Assembly (NCBI GenBank): GCA_040220455.1
Contig: JAVJUS010000110.1
Location: 1-6,764, forward strand
Direction: 5' to 3'
Source of the DNA: JAVJUS01 sp040220455
GTDB taxonomy: Bacteria; Pseudomonadota; Alphaproteobacteria; DSM-16000; Inquilinaceae
DNA length: 6,764 bases
The translations under genes and the position numbers were made by a program. Each line of letters begins with the position of its first letter. The stretch's first letter is position 1. Of the stretch, positions 1 to 5,976 are shown piece by piece. The notes beneath the pieces were generated by a model that saw only the letters and a list, made by a program, of their open reading frames with translations, did not search any database and had not been told where the DNA came from.

Positions 1-2
1 GG

Positions 3-488
3 GCGCTGCGCGACTATCTGGGTGTCGAGACGGTGATCTGGCTCGGCCGCGGGCTGGAGGACGACGAGACCGACGGCCATGTCGACGAGATCGCGTGCTT
101 CCTGGCCCCCGGCCGGGTCGCCGCGCTGGTCGCCGACGACCAGGAGGACGGCAACTGGGAGCGGCTGGACGACAACCGCCGCCGGCTGGAGCTGGCGGTC
201 GATGCCGCCGGCCGCCGGCTGGAGGTGGTCGAGATCCCGCAGCCGCCGCTCGGGCGCCATCCGGACGGCAGCCGGCTCGCCCGCTCCTACATCAACTTCT
301 ACATGGCCGGCGACGGGGAGCGCTCGGGCTTGGTCATGCCCGCCTTCGAGGTGGCGGGCGACGACCGCGCCCGGCGCATTCTGCGCGACGCCTGCCCCGG
401 CCGGAAGGTCGTCCAGGTGCCGGCCGGCGACATCGTCATCGGCGGCGGCGGCATCCACTGCATCACCCAGCAGCAGCCGGCGGTTTGA
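3..488 (+). CDS. aguA: Agmatine deiminase, C-terminal part (5' end outside window)
   Basis: The frame is open from base 3 and ends at TGA 486-488, giving 161 residues of a protein usually about 340-370 aa; the N-terminal half lies off the left edge. Agmatine deiminase (EC 3.5.3.12) hydrolyses agmatine to N-carbamoylputrescine and ammonia, a cytosolic step from arginine to putrescine. The visible part carries both hallmark blocks of the guanidino-group-modifying family: DETDGHVDE at about residues 21-29, with catalytic His coded at 78-80 and the flanking acidic residues, and GGGGIHCITQQ near the C-terminus, whose Cys (codon 459-461) is the nucleophile. The stretch SYINFYMAG and the final glycine-rich loop also fit the family. 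The GTG at 33 is internal (Val), not a start. No partner genes of polyamine metabolism are visible. Peptidyl-arginine deiminase is the wider family name; the GGGGIHCITQQ form favours agmatine deiminase. Confidence 0.93.
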   Translation, partial: ALRDYLGVETVIWLGRGLEDDETDGHVDEIACFLAPGRVAALVADDQEDGNWERLDDNRRRLELAVDAAGRRLEVVEIPQPPLGRHPDGSRLARSYINFYMAGDGERSGLVMPAFEVAGDDRARRILRDACPGRKVVQVPAGDIVIGGGGIHCITQQQPAV

Positions 489-524
489 GGGGCGGTGCGT
501 AGGCTCGGAATCCGTAGAGAATGA

Positions 525-652
525 CCCTCTCCCGGCGGGAGAGGGAGGGGCCCGCGGCCGTCAGGCCGTGGGAGGGTGAGGGGGTGCAGACGGCAGGGCG
601 GTGTTCCGCCGCCTGCAACCCCTCACCCTGTCCCTCTCCCACCGGGAGAGGG
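525..652. repeat. Composite palindromic intergenic repeat (REP-like)
   Basis: The gap between the convergent aguA and DUF488 genes holds a structured element. Hairpin A is CCCTCTCCC (525-533), loop GGC, GGGAGAGGG (537-545). Hairpin B pairs 551-559 with 564-572 (nine pairs including one G-T). A long inner stem pairs 573-589 with 613-629 (16 of 17 positions; mismatch at 618) and encloses an apical hairpin, GGCGG 597-601 / CCGCC 606-610. Hairpin C is CCCTCTCCC (632-640), loop ACC, GGGAGAGGG (644-652). The outer hairpins are the same sequence, so the element is near-symmetrical. Repeats with such arms are common between genes in high-GC proteobacteria. A role as a bidirectional terminator or transcript stabiliser is inferred from its position. 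I see no reading frame in it with protein-like sequence. Confidence 0.8.
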
Positions 653-715
653 AACGCGAGTGGCCCCGGCCGAGCCGCCCGCGCACCGCTTTGCGGTGGG
701 CGACCTACAGGGGCT

Positions 716-730
716 CCGGGATCATCCCGG
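716..730 (-). terminator. Short hairpin at the 3' end of the DUF488 gene
   Basis: CCGGGA (716-721), loop TCA, TCCCGG (725-730) forms a perfect six-pair stem that begins one base past the DUF488 stop codon (732-734, minus strand). A second hairpin, CACCGC 684-689 / GCGGTG 693-698, follows downstream on that strand. Neither has a T-run, so intrinsic termination is only a possibility. Confidence 0.35.
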
Positions 731-731
731 C

Positions 732-1133
732 TCACCCATCCGCCGCCTCGTCGGCCAGCCGGTCCTCGAGATAGGCCTTCAGCGCGACCGCGTTGTTGTG
801 GTCGCGCTCCCGTGCGGCGAAGAGCAGGGTGAGGTCGCCGGCGCGCGCCAGATCGAGCAGGCGGGCGACCGTCTCCGGCCGGGCGTCGAGCTCGGCGGCG
901 TAGCGGCGGCGGAACTCGGCCCATTTGTCCGCGTCGTGGGCGAACCACTTGCGCAGGCCCGTGCTCGGCGCCGCCTCGCGGATCCAGTGATCGGCGCCCA
1001 GCGCCGCCTTGGACAGGCCGCGCGGCCAGATCCGGTCGACCAGCACGCGGGTCTCGCCGGCCGGGCGCTCGGTCTCGGCGGCGGCGTCATGGGCGCGGCG
1101 GACCCGGATCGTGCCGTGGCTCCGGCCTGTCAT
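732..1133 (-). CDS. DUF488 (YeaO-like) family protein
   Basis: This encodes a 133-residue cytosolic protein matching the DUF488/YeaO family in length and motifs. Visible signatures are RVLVDRIWPRG at residues 29-39, DHWIREAAPSTGLRKWFAHD at about 48-67, WAEFRRRYAAEL at about 71-82, and the C-terminal TLLFAARERDHNNAVAL at 102-118. The biochemical role of the family is not established, so no reaction is assigned. The ATG at 1131-1133 is chosen because AAGGAGG lies eight bases upstream and the conserved sequence starts just after it (TIRVRRAHD). The frame stays open upstream to 1763, but that extension is Arg/Pro/Ser-rich and overlaps the neighbouring gene on the other strand, so it is not credible. 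The gene converges on aguA and diverges from the small gene at 1300. It looks monocistronic. Confidence 0.88.
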   Translation of the reverse strand: MTGRSHGTIRVRRAHDAAAETERPAGETRVLVDRIWPRGLSKAALGADHWIREAAPSTGLRKWFAHDADKWAEFRRRYAAELDARPETVARLLDLARAGDLTLLFAARERDHNNAVALKAYLEDRLADEAADG

Positions 1134-1299
1134 CGGCTTCGCCTCCTTGCCCGGTGTCGATCCCGCAGCATCGTCCGCGGTGTCGCGGGGTGATTCCCTC
1201 CCGGCCGCGATTGATCTAGCGTCGGGGCCGAGTGGGGCGGCGGCAGGGCAGAGGCGCCGCCGCCCCGGACCCTCGCGAGAGCGCGGAGTATCGCCGATC
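1134..1299. other. Divergent intergenic spacer
   Basis: These 166 bp separate the DUF488 gene (leftward) from the small acidic protein (rightward) and should hold both promoters. I could not identify a convincing -35/-10 pair on either strand. The only low-GC stretch is around 1208-1221 (GCGATTGATCTAGC), which includes TTGAT resembling one half of an FNR/CRP-type site, but the opposite half-site is absent. No hairpin of note is seen. Confidence 0.5.
1142..1148 (-). promoter_or_regulatory. Shine-Dalgarno site fixing the DUF488 start
   Basis: The minus strand reads AAGGAGG here, eight bases before the ATG at 1131-1133. It is the strongest ribosome binding site in the window and decides this start over the long upstream extension of the frame. 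Confidence 0.8.
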
Positions 1300-1488
1300 A
1301 TGACGACCCATGCCGAGCTCGCCGGCAAGCTGCTGCGCGATGCCGCCACCTTCTTCCGCACGGTGGGCGACGAGAACCCGGCCCTCAAGGAGCGGCTGGA
1401 GGAAAGCGCGGCCACCTTCGAGAACGTCGCCACCCTGGTCGAGACCGATCCGACGGGCGAATTGCCCGAGGACGACGTGGCGCACTGA
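1300..1488 (+). CDS. Small acidic helical protein of unknown function, 62 aa
   Basis: ATG 1300-1302 to TGA 1486-1488 encodes 62 residues, starting MTTHAELAGKLLRDAATFF and ending in an acidic tail (PTGELPEDDVAH). It is rich in Ala, Glu, Leu and Thr, with no Cys or Trp, no signal peptide and no membrane segment. The spacing of hydrophobic residues suggests two or three amphipathic helices (about 4-22, 27-48), as in a small helical bundle. It is coding-like: GGAG at 1285-1288 sits 11 bases upstream, the composition is balanced, and third positions are G/C-rich as in neighbouring genes. The frame is open back to about 1009, but that upstream part runs antisense to the DUF488 gene and is not protein-like. 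I do not recognise a named family; it resembles small conserved hypothetical proteins of alphaproteobacteria. No function is assigned. Confidence 0.68.
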   Translation: MTTHAELAGKLLRDAATFFRTVGDENPALKERLEESAATFENVATLVETDPTGELPEDDVAH

Positions 1489-1707
1489 CGCCGCCCCGTC
1501 CGACCGGCTCCCGACCGACGCACGGAATACCGCCGTGATACCGCCGTCCGGCGCGGATCGTGTCGCATCCGGGCGCCATGGCGCATCCACGACAGACACC
1601 GTCGCGCCGGCATGATCGGCCTCGCGCGGCCTCGGGTTACGACTCCCTGACGACGGAGTGCACGGCGCGTCGCGACGGCGGGGCGCCCGGTCTCGGGGAG
1701 ACGGACG
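1489..1707. other. Leader region upstream of the dehydrogenase-etfBA cluster
   Basis: This 219-bp gap most likely contains the promoter for the three downstream genes. It holds two copies of ATACCGCCGT 11 bp apart (1527-1536 and 1538-1547), a 12-bp perfect palindrome GCGCCATGGCGC (1573-1584), an inverted ACTCC/GGAGT pair (1642-1646 and 1655-1659), and a 10-bp perfect palindrome CGTCGCGACG (1668-1677). No clear sigma-70 hexamers or terminator with a T-run after the small gene were found. Any regulatory role of these repeats is inference. Confidence 0.5.
1696..1700 (+). promoter_or_regulatory. Ribosome binding site of the dehydrogenase gene
   Basis: GGGAG lies seven bases before the ATG at 1708. 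This supports that start, which places the FAD-binding glycine motif at residues 11-16, the normal distance from the N-terminus in this family. Confidence 0.7.
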
Positions 1708-4176
1708 ATGAAATCCCATGCGCGTGTGGTCGTGGTCGGCGGCGGCGTCGTCGGATGCTCCATCCTCTACCACCTGACCAGGCAGGGCTGGTCGGACGTC
1801 GTCCTGATCGAGCGCACCGAGCTGACCGCCGGGTCGACCTGGCACGCCGCCGGGCTCCTGCCACTCTTTAACATGTCCTACTGCGTCGGCCAGATCCACA
1901 AGTACTCGGTCGACCTCTACAAGGGGCTGGAGGAAGAGACCGGACAGCCGGTCAGCTTCCACGTCACCGGCAACCTGCGCCTGGCCTGCAGCCAGGAGCG
2001 CATGGACGAGTACCGGCACTACTGCGGCACGGCGAACACCATCGGCGTCCCGTTCGAGATGGTCGGCGTCGACGAGATCAAGCGCCTGTGGCCGCTGGCC
2101 GAGACCCATGACCTGGTCGGCGCGATCTATCACCCGCAGGACGGCCATGTCGCGCCGGCCGACGTCACCATGGCGCTGGCCAAGGGCGCCCGGTCGCGCG
2201 GGGCGGAGATCTACCGCAACACCGAGCTGCACGCGGTCACTCGCTCGCCCTCGGGCGAATGGGTGCTGACCACGAGCCAGGGCGTCATCACCTGCGAGCA
2301 CGTGGTCACGGCGACCGGCAACTACGCCCGCCAGACTGCCGCGATGTTCGGCCTCGACATCCCGGCGATCCCGGTCGAGCACCAGTACATCGTCACCGAC
2401 GCCCATCCGGCGCTGGAGGAGCGGCGCGCCCAGGGCCTGCCGGAGATGCCGGTCCTGCGCGAATCCGACGCCAGCTACTACATGCGCGAGGAGCGCGGCG
2501 GCCTGATCCTCGGCCCCTACGAGAAGGGCGCCCCCGCCTGCTTCGTCGACGGCGTGCCGCCGACCTTCGGCCAGGACCTCTTCCCCGGCGACCTGGAGCG
2601 CCTGGAGCCGCATATCGAGGCGGCGATGGCCCGCGTGCCGATCTTCGGCGAGGCCGGCATCAAGGGCGTGGTCAACGGCCCGATCTCCTACACCCCGGAC
2701 GGCAACCCGCTGCTGGGCCCGGCCTACGGCGTGCGGAACCTGTGGCTGGCCGAGGGCTTCTCCTTCGGCATCACCGCCGCCGGCGGGGCGGGCTGGCTGC
2801 TCGCCGACTGGATCGCCCAGGGCGAACCGCCGATCGACATGCTGCCGGTCGACCCGCGCCGGTTCGGCGCGTACGCCAGCAAGGAGTACGCTCGCCGCAA
2901 GAACGAGGAGGCGTACGAGCACGTCTTCATCATCCACTACCCGATGGAGGAGCGGCCGGCCTGCCGCCCGGTCAAGACCAGCCCGTGCCACGACCGGCTC
3001 GACGCCGCCGGCGCCGTCTGGGGCCAGCGCTACGGCTGGGAGCGGCCGAACTGGTTCGCGCCGGAGGGAGTCGAGCGGCGCGACGTCTACAGCTTCCGCC
3101 GGGGCAACTGGTTCGAGCCTGTCGGCAACGAGGTCCGGACGATGCGCGAGCGCGTCGGCCTGATCGACCTGACCAGCTTTTCCAAGTTCCGCGTTTCCGG
3201 CCCCGGGGCGGAGACGTTCCTGGACCGGCTGGTGGCCAACAAGCTGCCGCAGAGGACCGGGCGCATCAATCTGGCCCACGCGCTGACGAAGAACGGCGGC
3301 GTACGCTCCGAGTTCACGATCATGCGCGACGGGCCGGAGGCGTTCTACCTCGTCTCCTCCGGCGCGGCGGAGCGCTACGACCACGACTTCCTGCTCAAGC
3401 GCCTGCCCGAGGACGGCTCGGTCCGGCTGGAGAACGTCACGACGGCGTACGGCACCTTCGTGCTGGCCGGCCCCGACGCCCGGCACGTGCTCCAGCAGCT
3501 CACCGACCAAGATCTCTCGAATGCCGCGTTCCCCTGGCTGTCCGGCCGATCGATCCGGGTCGGCCTGGCCTCGGACGTCCGCGCGATGCGGGTCAACTTC
3601 GTCGGCGAGCTCGGCTGGGAGCTGCATCACCCGATCGAGTACCAGAACCACCTGTACGACGCCCTGATGGAAGCGGGGCGGGCGTACGGCATCGGACTCG
3701 TCGGCATGCGCGCCATGGACTGCATGCGCCTGGAGAAGTCCTACCGTATGTGGGGGCTGGAGCTGAACCGGGAGTACAGCGCCTGGGAGTCCGGGCTCGA
3801 CCGGTTCGTCCGGCTCGACAAGGGGGACTTCGTCGGCCGCGACGCCCTGGTCCGCCAGAAGGAAGAGGGCGTGCCGCAGCGCTTCGCGACCCTGCTGGTC
3901 GAGGCCGACGGCATCGACCCGCTGGGCAACGAGCCCCTGTTCCTGGGCGACGCCATGGTCGGCCGGGCGACCTCCGGCGGCTTTTCCCACACGCTGGGCA
4001 AGGGCGTCTCGCTCGCCGTTCTGCGGCCCGAGGTGGCGGAGATCGGCACCCGGCTGGAGATCGAGATGCTGCAGCAGCGCTTCCCCGCCGAGGTGGTCGA
4101 GGAATCGCCCTACGACCCGCAGAACGTCCGCCTGCGCGCCGACGCGGACGACGCCCTGGTGCGGGCGGCGGAATAG
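1708..4176 (+). CDS. Dimethylglycine/sarcosine dehydrogenase-type FAD oxidoreductase with folate-binding GcvT domain
   Basis: This 822-aa flavoprotein matches mitochondrial dimethylglycine dehydrogenase along its whole length. The N-terminal half is a DAO-type FAD domain (about 5-368): Rossmann motif GGGVVG 11-16, Glu35 ending the second strand, and STWHAAG 43-49, whose His46 aligns with the histidine that binds FAD covalently in DMGDH. PVEHQYIVT (222-230) and SYYMR (256-260) fit the active-site region. A linker (about 371-425) leads to a GcvT-like folate domain (about 428-700, with FVGELGWELH 631-640 and YRMWGLELN 679-687) and a GcvT C-terminal barrel (about 720-805). The expected reaction is oxidative N-demethylation of dimethylglycine or sarcosine, with the methyl carbon passed to tetrahydrofolate as 5,10-methylene-THF and electrons to ETF. 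No export signal is seen, so it is probably cytosolic. Dimethylglycine and sarcosine cannot be told apart from sequence; the DMGDH-like motifs favour dimethylglycine. etfB and etfA follow on the same strand. Confidence 0.9.
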   Translation: MKSHARVVVVGGGVVGCSILYHLTRQGWSDVVLIERTELTAGSTWHAAGLLPLFNMSYCVGQIHKYSVDLYKGLEEETGQPVSFHVTGNLRLACSQERMDEYRHYCGTANTIGVPFEMVGVDEIKRLWPLAETHDLVGAIYHPQDGHVAPADVTMALAKGARSRGAEIYRNTELHAVTRSPSGEWVLTTSQGVITCEHVVTATGNYARQTAAMFGLDIPAIPVEHQYIVTDAHPALEERRAQGLPEMPVLRESDASYYMREERGGLILGPYEKGAPACFVDGVPPTFGQDLFPGDLERLEPHIEAAMARVPIFGEAGIKGVVNGPISYTPDGNPLLGPAYGVRNLWLAEGFSFGITAAGGAGWLLADWIAQGEPPIDMLPVDPRRFGAYASKEYARRKNEEAYEHVFIIHYPMEERPACRPVKTSPCHDRLDAAGAVWGQRYGWERPNWFAPEGVERRDVYSFRRGNWFEPVGNEVRTMRERVGLIDLTSFSKFRVSGPGAETFLDRLVANKLPQRTGRINLAHALTKNGGVRSEFTIMRDGPEAFYLVSSGAAERYDHDFLLKRLPEDGSVRLENVTTAYGTFVLAGPDARHVLQQLTDQDLSNAAFPWLSGRSIRVGLASDVRAMRVNFVGELGWELHHPIEYQNHLYDALMEAGRAYGIGLVGMRAMDCMRLEKSYRMWGLELNREYSAWESGLDRFVRLDKGDFVGRDALVRQKEEGVPQRFATLLVEADGIDPLGNEPLFLGDAMVGRATSGGFSHTLGKGVSLAVLRPEVAEIGTRLEIEMLQQRFPAEVVEESPYDPQNVRLRADADDALVRAAE

Positions 4177-4195
4177 CCGGCCGCCGGCGCCGCCC
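4163..4195 (+). other. Inverted repeat spanning the dehydrogenase stop codon
   Basis: GGGCGGCG (4163-4170) is perfectly complementary to CGCCGCCC (4188-4195), with a 17-base loop containing the TAG stop and a further self-complementary CCGGCCGCCGG stretch. There is no T-run, so it is more likely an attenuating or mRNA-processing structure than a full terminator. In GC-rich DNA it could also arise by chance. Confidence 0.35.
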
Positions 4196-4231
4196 CGCCT
4201 CAGGCCCTCCGCGAGAATGGAATCGATGCCG

Positions 4232-4981
4232 ATGAAGGTCCTGGTTCCGGTCAAGCGCGTGCTCGACGCCTATGTCCGCCCGCGCGTCAAGTCCGACGGC
4301 ACGGGCGTCGAGCTCGCCAATGCCAAGATGTCCATGAACCCGTTCTGCGAGATCGCCGTCGAGGCCGCGATCCGGCTCAAGGAAGCCGGCACCGCCGAGG
4401 AGGTGGTCGCCGTCTCGATCGGCGGGGCCAAGGCGTCGGAGACGCTGCGCACGGCGCTCGCCATGGGTGCGGACCGGGCTGTCCACGTCCTCCACGAAGC
4501 CGAGGTCGAGCCGCTGGCCGTCGCCAAGCTGCTGGCCGCGCTGGCTCGGCGGGAGGCGGCCGGCCTGGTCGTCATGGGCAAGCAGGCGATCGACGGCGAC
4601 AACAACCAGACCGGCCAGATGCTGGCGGCGCTGCTCGACTGGCCCCAGGGCACCTTCGCCTCGGGCCTGGAGATCGCCGACGGAAGCGCCCTGGTGACGC
4701 GCGAGGTCGATGGCGGGCTGGAGCGGGTTCGCCTGGCGCTGCCGGCCGTCGTGACGGTCGACCTGCGCCTGAACGAGCCGCGCTACGCGCCGCTGCCGGC
4801 GATCATGAAGGCGAAGAAAAAGCCGCTCGACACGCTGGCGCCCGGCGATCTGGGCGTCGATCCGGCCGCCCGCACCCGCGTCGTCCAGGTCGAGGAGCCG
4901 CCGGCCCGGCAGGCCGGCGTCAAGGTCGCCACGGCGACCGAGCTGGCCGAGCGTCTGCACGCCGAAGCGGGAGTGATCTGA
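4232..4981 (+). CDS. etfB: Electron transfer flavoprotein beta subunit
   Basis: This encodes the 249-aa small subunit of ETF, the soluble heterodimer that accepts electrons from flavin dehydrogenases and passes them to ETF-ubiquinone oxidoreductase. The start MKVLVPVKRVLDA and 249-residue length are typical of housekeeping (group I) EtfB. Motifs in order: SMNPFCEIAVEAAIRLKE (34-51), ALAMGADRAVHV (75-86), the AMP-binding KQAIDGDNNQTGQM (117-130), DWPQGTFAS (136-144), and NEPRYAPLPAIMKAKKKPL (181-199). The last is the recognition loop that docks on partner dehydrogenases; Leu188 corresponds to the anchor leucine of human ETF. In-frame ATGs at 4217 and 4226 would add five or two residues (MESMP or MP). 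No start has a strong ribosome site, so 4232 is chosen by family alignment. It lies 55 bp after the dehydrogenase gene and one base before etfA. AMP rather than a second FAD is expected because the sequence is of the non-bifurcating type. Confidence 0.96.
   Translation: MKVLVPVKRVLDAYVRPRVKSDGTGVELANAKMSMNPFCEIAVEAAIRLKEAGTAEEVVAVSIGGAKASETLRTALAMGADRAVHVLHEAEVEPLAVAKLLAALARREAAGLVVMGKQAIDGDNNQTGQMLAALLDWPQGTFASGLEIADGSALVTREVDGGLERVRLALPAVVTVDLRLNEPRYAPLPAIMKAKKKPLDTLAPGDLGVDPAARTRVVQVEEPPARQAGVKVATATELAERLHAEAGVI
4969..4973 (+). promoter_or_regulatory. Ribosome binding site of etfA inside the etfB 3' end
   Basis: GGGAG lies nine bases before the etfA ATG (4983) and within the last codons of etfB. 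With a single base between stop and start, this indicates coupled translation of the two subunits. Confidence 0.65.
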
Positions 4982-4982
4982 G

Positions 4983-5933
4983 ATGGCCGTTCTCGTCCTG
5001 GCCGAGCACGACGGCGCGAGCGTCCGCCCGTCGACCGCCGTCGCCGTCGCCGCCGCGACCGACCTCGGCGCCGACATCCATGTCCTGGTGGCCGGCGCCG
5101 ACTGCGCGGCCGCCGCGCAGGCCGCGGCGGGGCTGAGCGGCGTCGCCCGCGTGCTGCACGCCGACGAGCCGGGCCTCGCCCACGGGCTGGCGGAGGCGCT
5201 GGCGCCGATCGTCGCCCGGCTGGCGCCGGACTACAGCCACGTGCTGGCGCCCGCGACGACCTTCGGCAAGAACGTGATGCCGCGCGCCGCCGCGCTCGCC
5301 GACATCCAGATGATCTCCGACATCTCCGGGATCGAGGCGGCGGACACCTTCCGCCGGCCGATCTACGCCGGCAACGCGATCGCCACGGTGCAGACCGACG
5401 AGCCGGTCAAGATGCTGACCGTGCGCACCACGGCCTTCGAGCCGGTCCCCGCGGCCGAGGCGAGCGCGCCGGTCGAGGCGATCGATGTCGCGCCGGCGAC
5501 CCACGGCGCGGCCTTCGAGGGCCACGAGCTGACCGTGTCGAGCCGGCCGGAGCTGACCACCGCCGGCGTCGTCGTCTCCGGCGGGCGCGGCCTCGGCTCG
5601 AAGGAGAACTTCGCGCTGCTCGACACCCTGGCCGATCGCCTCGGCGCCGCCGTGGGGGCGAGCCGGGCGGCCGTCGATGCGGGCTACGCGCCCAACGACT
5701 CGCAGGTGGGCCAGACCGGCAAGGTGGTGGCCCCGGCGCTCTACATCGCCGTCGGCATCTCCGGCGCGATCCAGCACCTGGCGGGCATGAAGGACAGCAA
5801 GGTGATCGTCGCGATCAACAAGGACGAGGACGCGCCGATCTTCCAGGTCGCCGACTACGGCCTGGTCGCCGACCTGTTCGACGCGCTGCCGGAGCTGGAG
5901 GGCGCGCTGCACAAGGCCAAGGCGCCGGCCTGA
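4983..5933 (+). CDS. etfA: Electron transfer flavoprotein alpha subunit
   Basis: This encodes the 316-aa FAD-carrying subunit of ETF, of normal length. The N-terminal domain (about 1-185) opens with MAVLVLAEHDG and contains HVLAPATTFGKNVMPRAAALAD (86-107) and RRPIYAGNAIATVQ (124-137). The C-terminal FAD domain includes VVSGGRGLGSKENF (197-210), ASRAAVDAGYAPNDSQVGQTGK (226-247), and LYIAVGISGAIQHLAGMKDS (253-272) followed by VIVAINKDEDAPIFQVADYGLVADLF (274-299). These are the classic EtfA signature and contact the FAD ribityl chain and pyrophosphate; Arg202 sits in the position of the conserved GRG arginine near the isoalloxazine. The ATG at 4983 follows the etfB stop by one base and has its own ribosome site. 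It pairs with EtfB as a 1:1 cytosolic complex. No truncation or missing cofactor motif is seen. It is the last gene of the cluster; the next gene is convergent. Confidence 0.96.
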   Translation: MAVLVLAEHDGASVRPSTAVAVAAATDLGADIHVLVAGADCAAAAQAAAGLSGVARVLHADEPGLAHGLAEALAPIVARLAPDYSHVLAPATTFGKNVMPRAAALADIQMISDISGIEAADTFRRPIYAGNAIATVQTDEPVKMLTVRTTAFEPVPAAEASAPVEAIDVAPATHGAAFEGHELTVSSRPELTTAGVVVSGGRGLGSKENFALLDTLADRLGAAVGASRAAVDAGYAPNDSQVGQTGKVVAPALYIAVGISGAIQHLAGMKDSKVIVAINKDEDAPIFQVADYGLVADLFDALPELEGALHKAKAPA

Positions 5934-5947
5934 GGCGCCGGCGCCTT
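5919..5947. terminator. Bidirectional terminator-like hairpin at the etfA stop
   Basis: AAGGCGCCGG (5919-5928) and CCGGCGCCTT (5938-5947) form a perfect ten-pair inverted repeat with a nine-base loop that contains the etfA stop codon. The A/T ends are symmetrical, so the same stem forms in transcripts from both strands, fitting the convergent arrangement with the SPOR gene ending at 5977. There is no long T-run, only TT at the 3' edge. Confidence 0.55.
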
Positions 5948-5976
5948 CGTCGATCCCGAAGCCCGGCCGGCGGTGC

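Noticed and set aside
33..488. A complete small gene beginning at the GTG at 33
   Set aside because: The frame is open to the window edge and the preceding residues (ALRDYLGVET) continue the agmatine deiminase sequence, so the gene is a left-truncated fragment.
525..652. CRISPR-like repeat units because the same arm recurs
   Set aside because: There are only two copies, each a hairpin within one palindromic element, with no regular spacers and no cas genes.
1211..1225. Possible FNR/CRP-type site starting TTGATCTAGCG
   Set aside because: Only the left half-site TTGAT is present; the right half does not read ATCAA, so the match is too weak to call.
1590..1616. Possible sigma-70 promoter (CGACAG, then CATGAT) upstream of the dehydrogenase
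   Set aside because: Both hexamers match poorly and the spacer is 15 bp, so it is not distinguishable from chance.
1134..1763. N-terminal extension of the DUF488 protein to 343 aa
   Set aside because: The added part is not protein-like and overlaps two other transcription units, while a strong Shine-Dalgarno site supports the ATG at 1131-1133.
2259..4235. A 658-codon plus-strand frame overlapping the dehydrogenase
   Set aside because: It is an Arg/Pro/Gly/Ala-rich out-of-frame shadow of the real gene, with no protein-like motif.
1216..4254. A 1012-codon open frame on the minus strand, antisense to the dehydrogenase
   Set aside because: It mirrors a clear DMGDH homologue, has Val/Arg/Gly/Asp-rich repetitive composition typical of antisense frames in high-GC DNA, and shows no domain.
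3593..5077. A 494-codon minus-strand frame across the dehydrogenase-etfB junction
   Set aside because: It is antisense to two well-recognised genes and its C-terminal part is Arg/Pro-rich low complexity.
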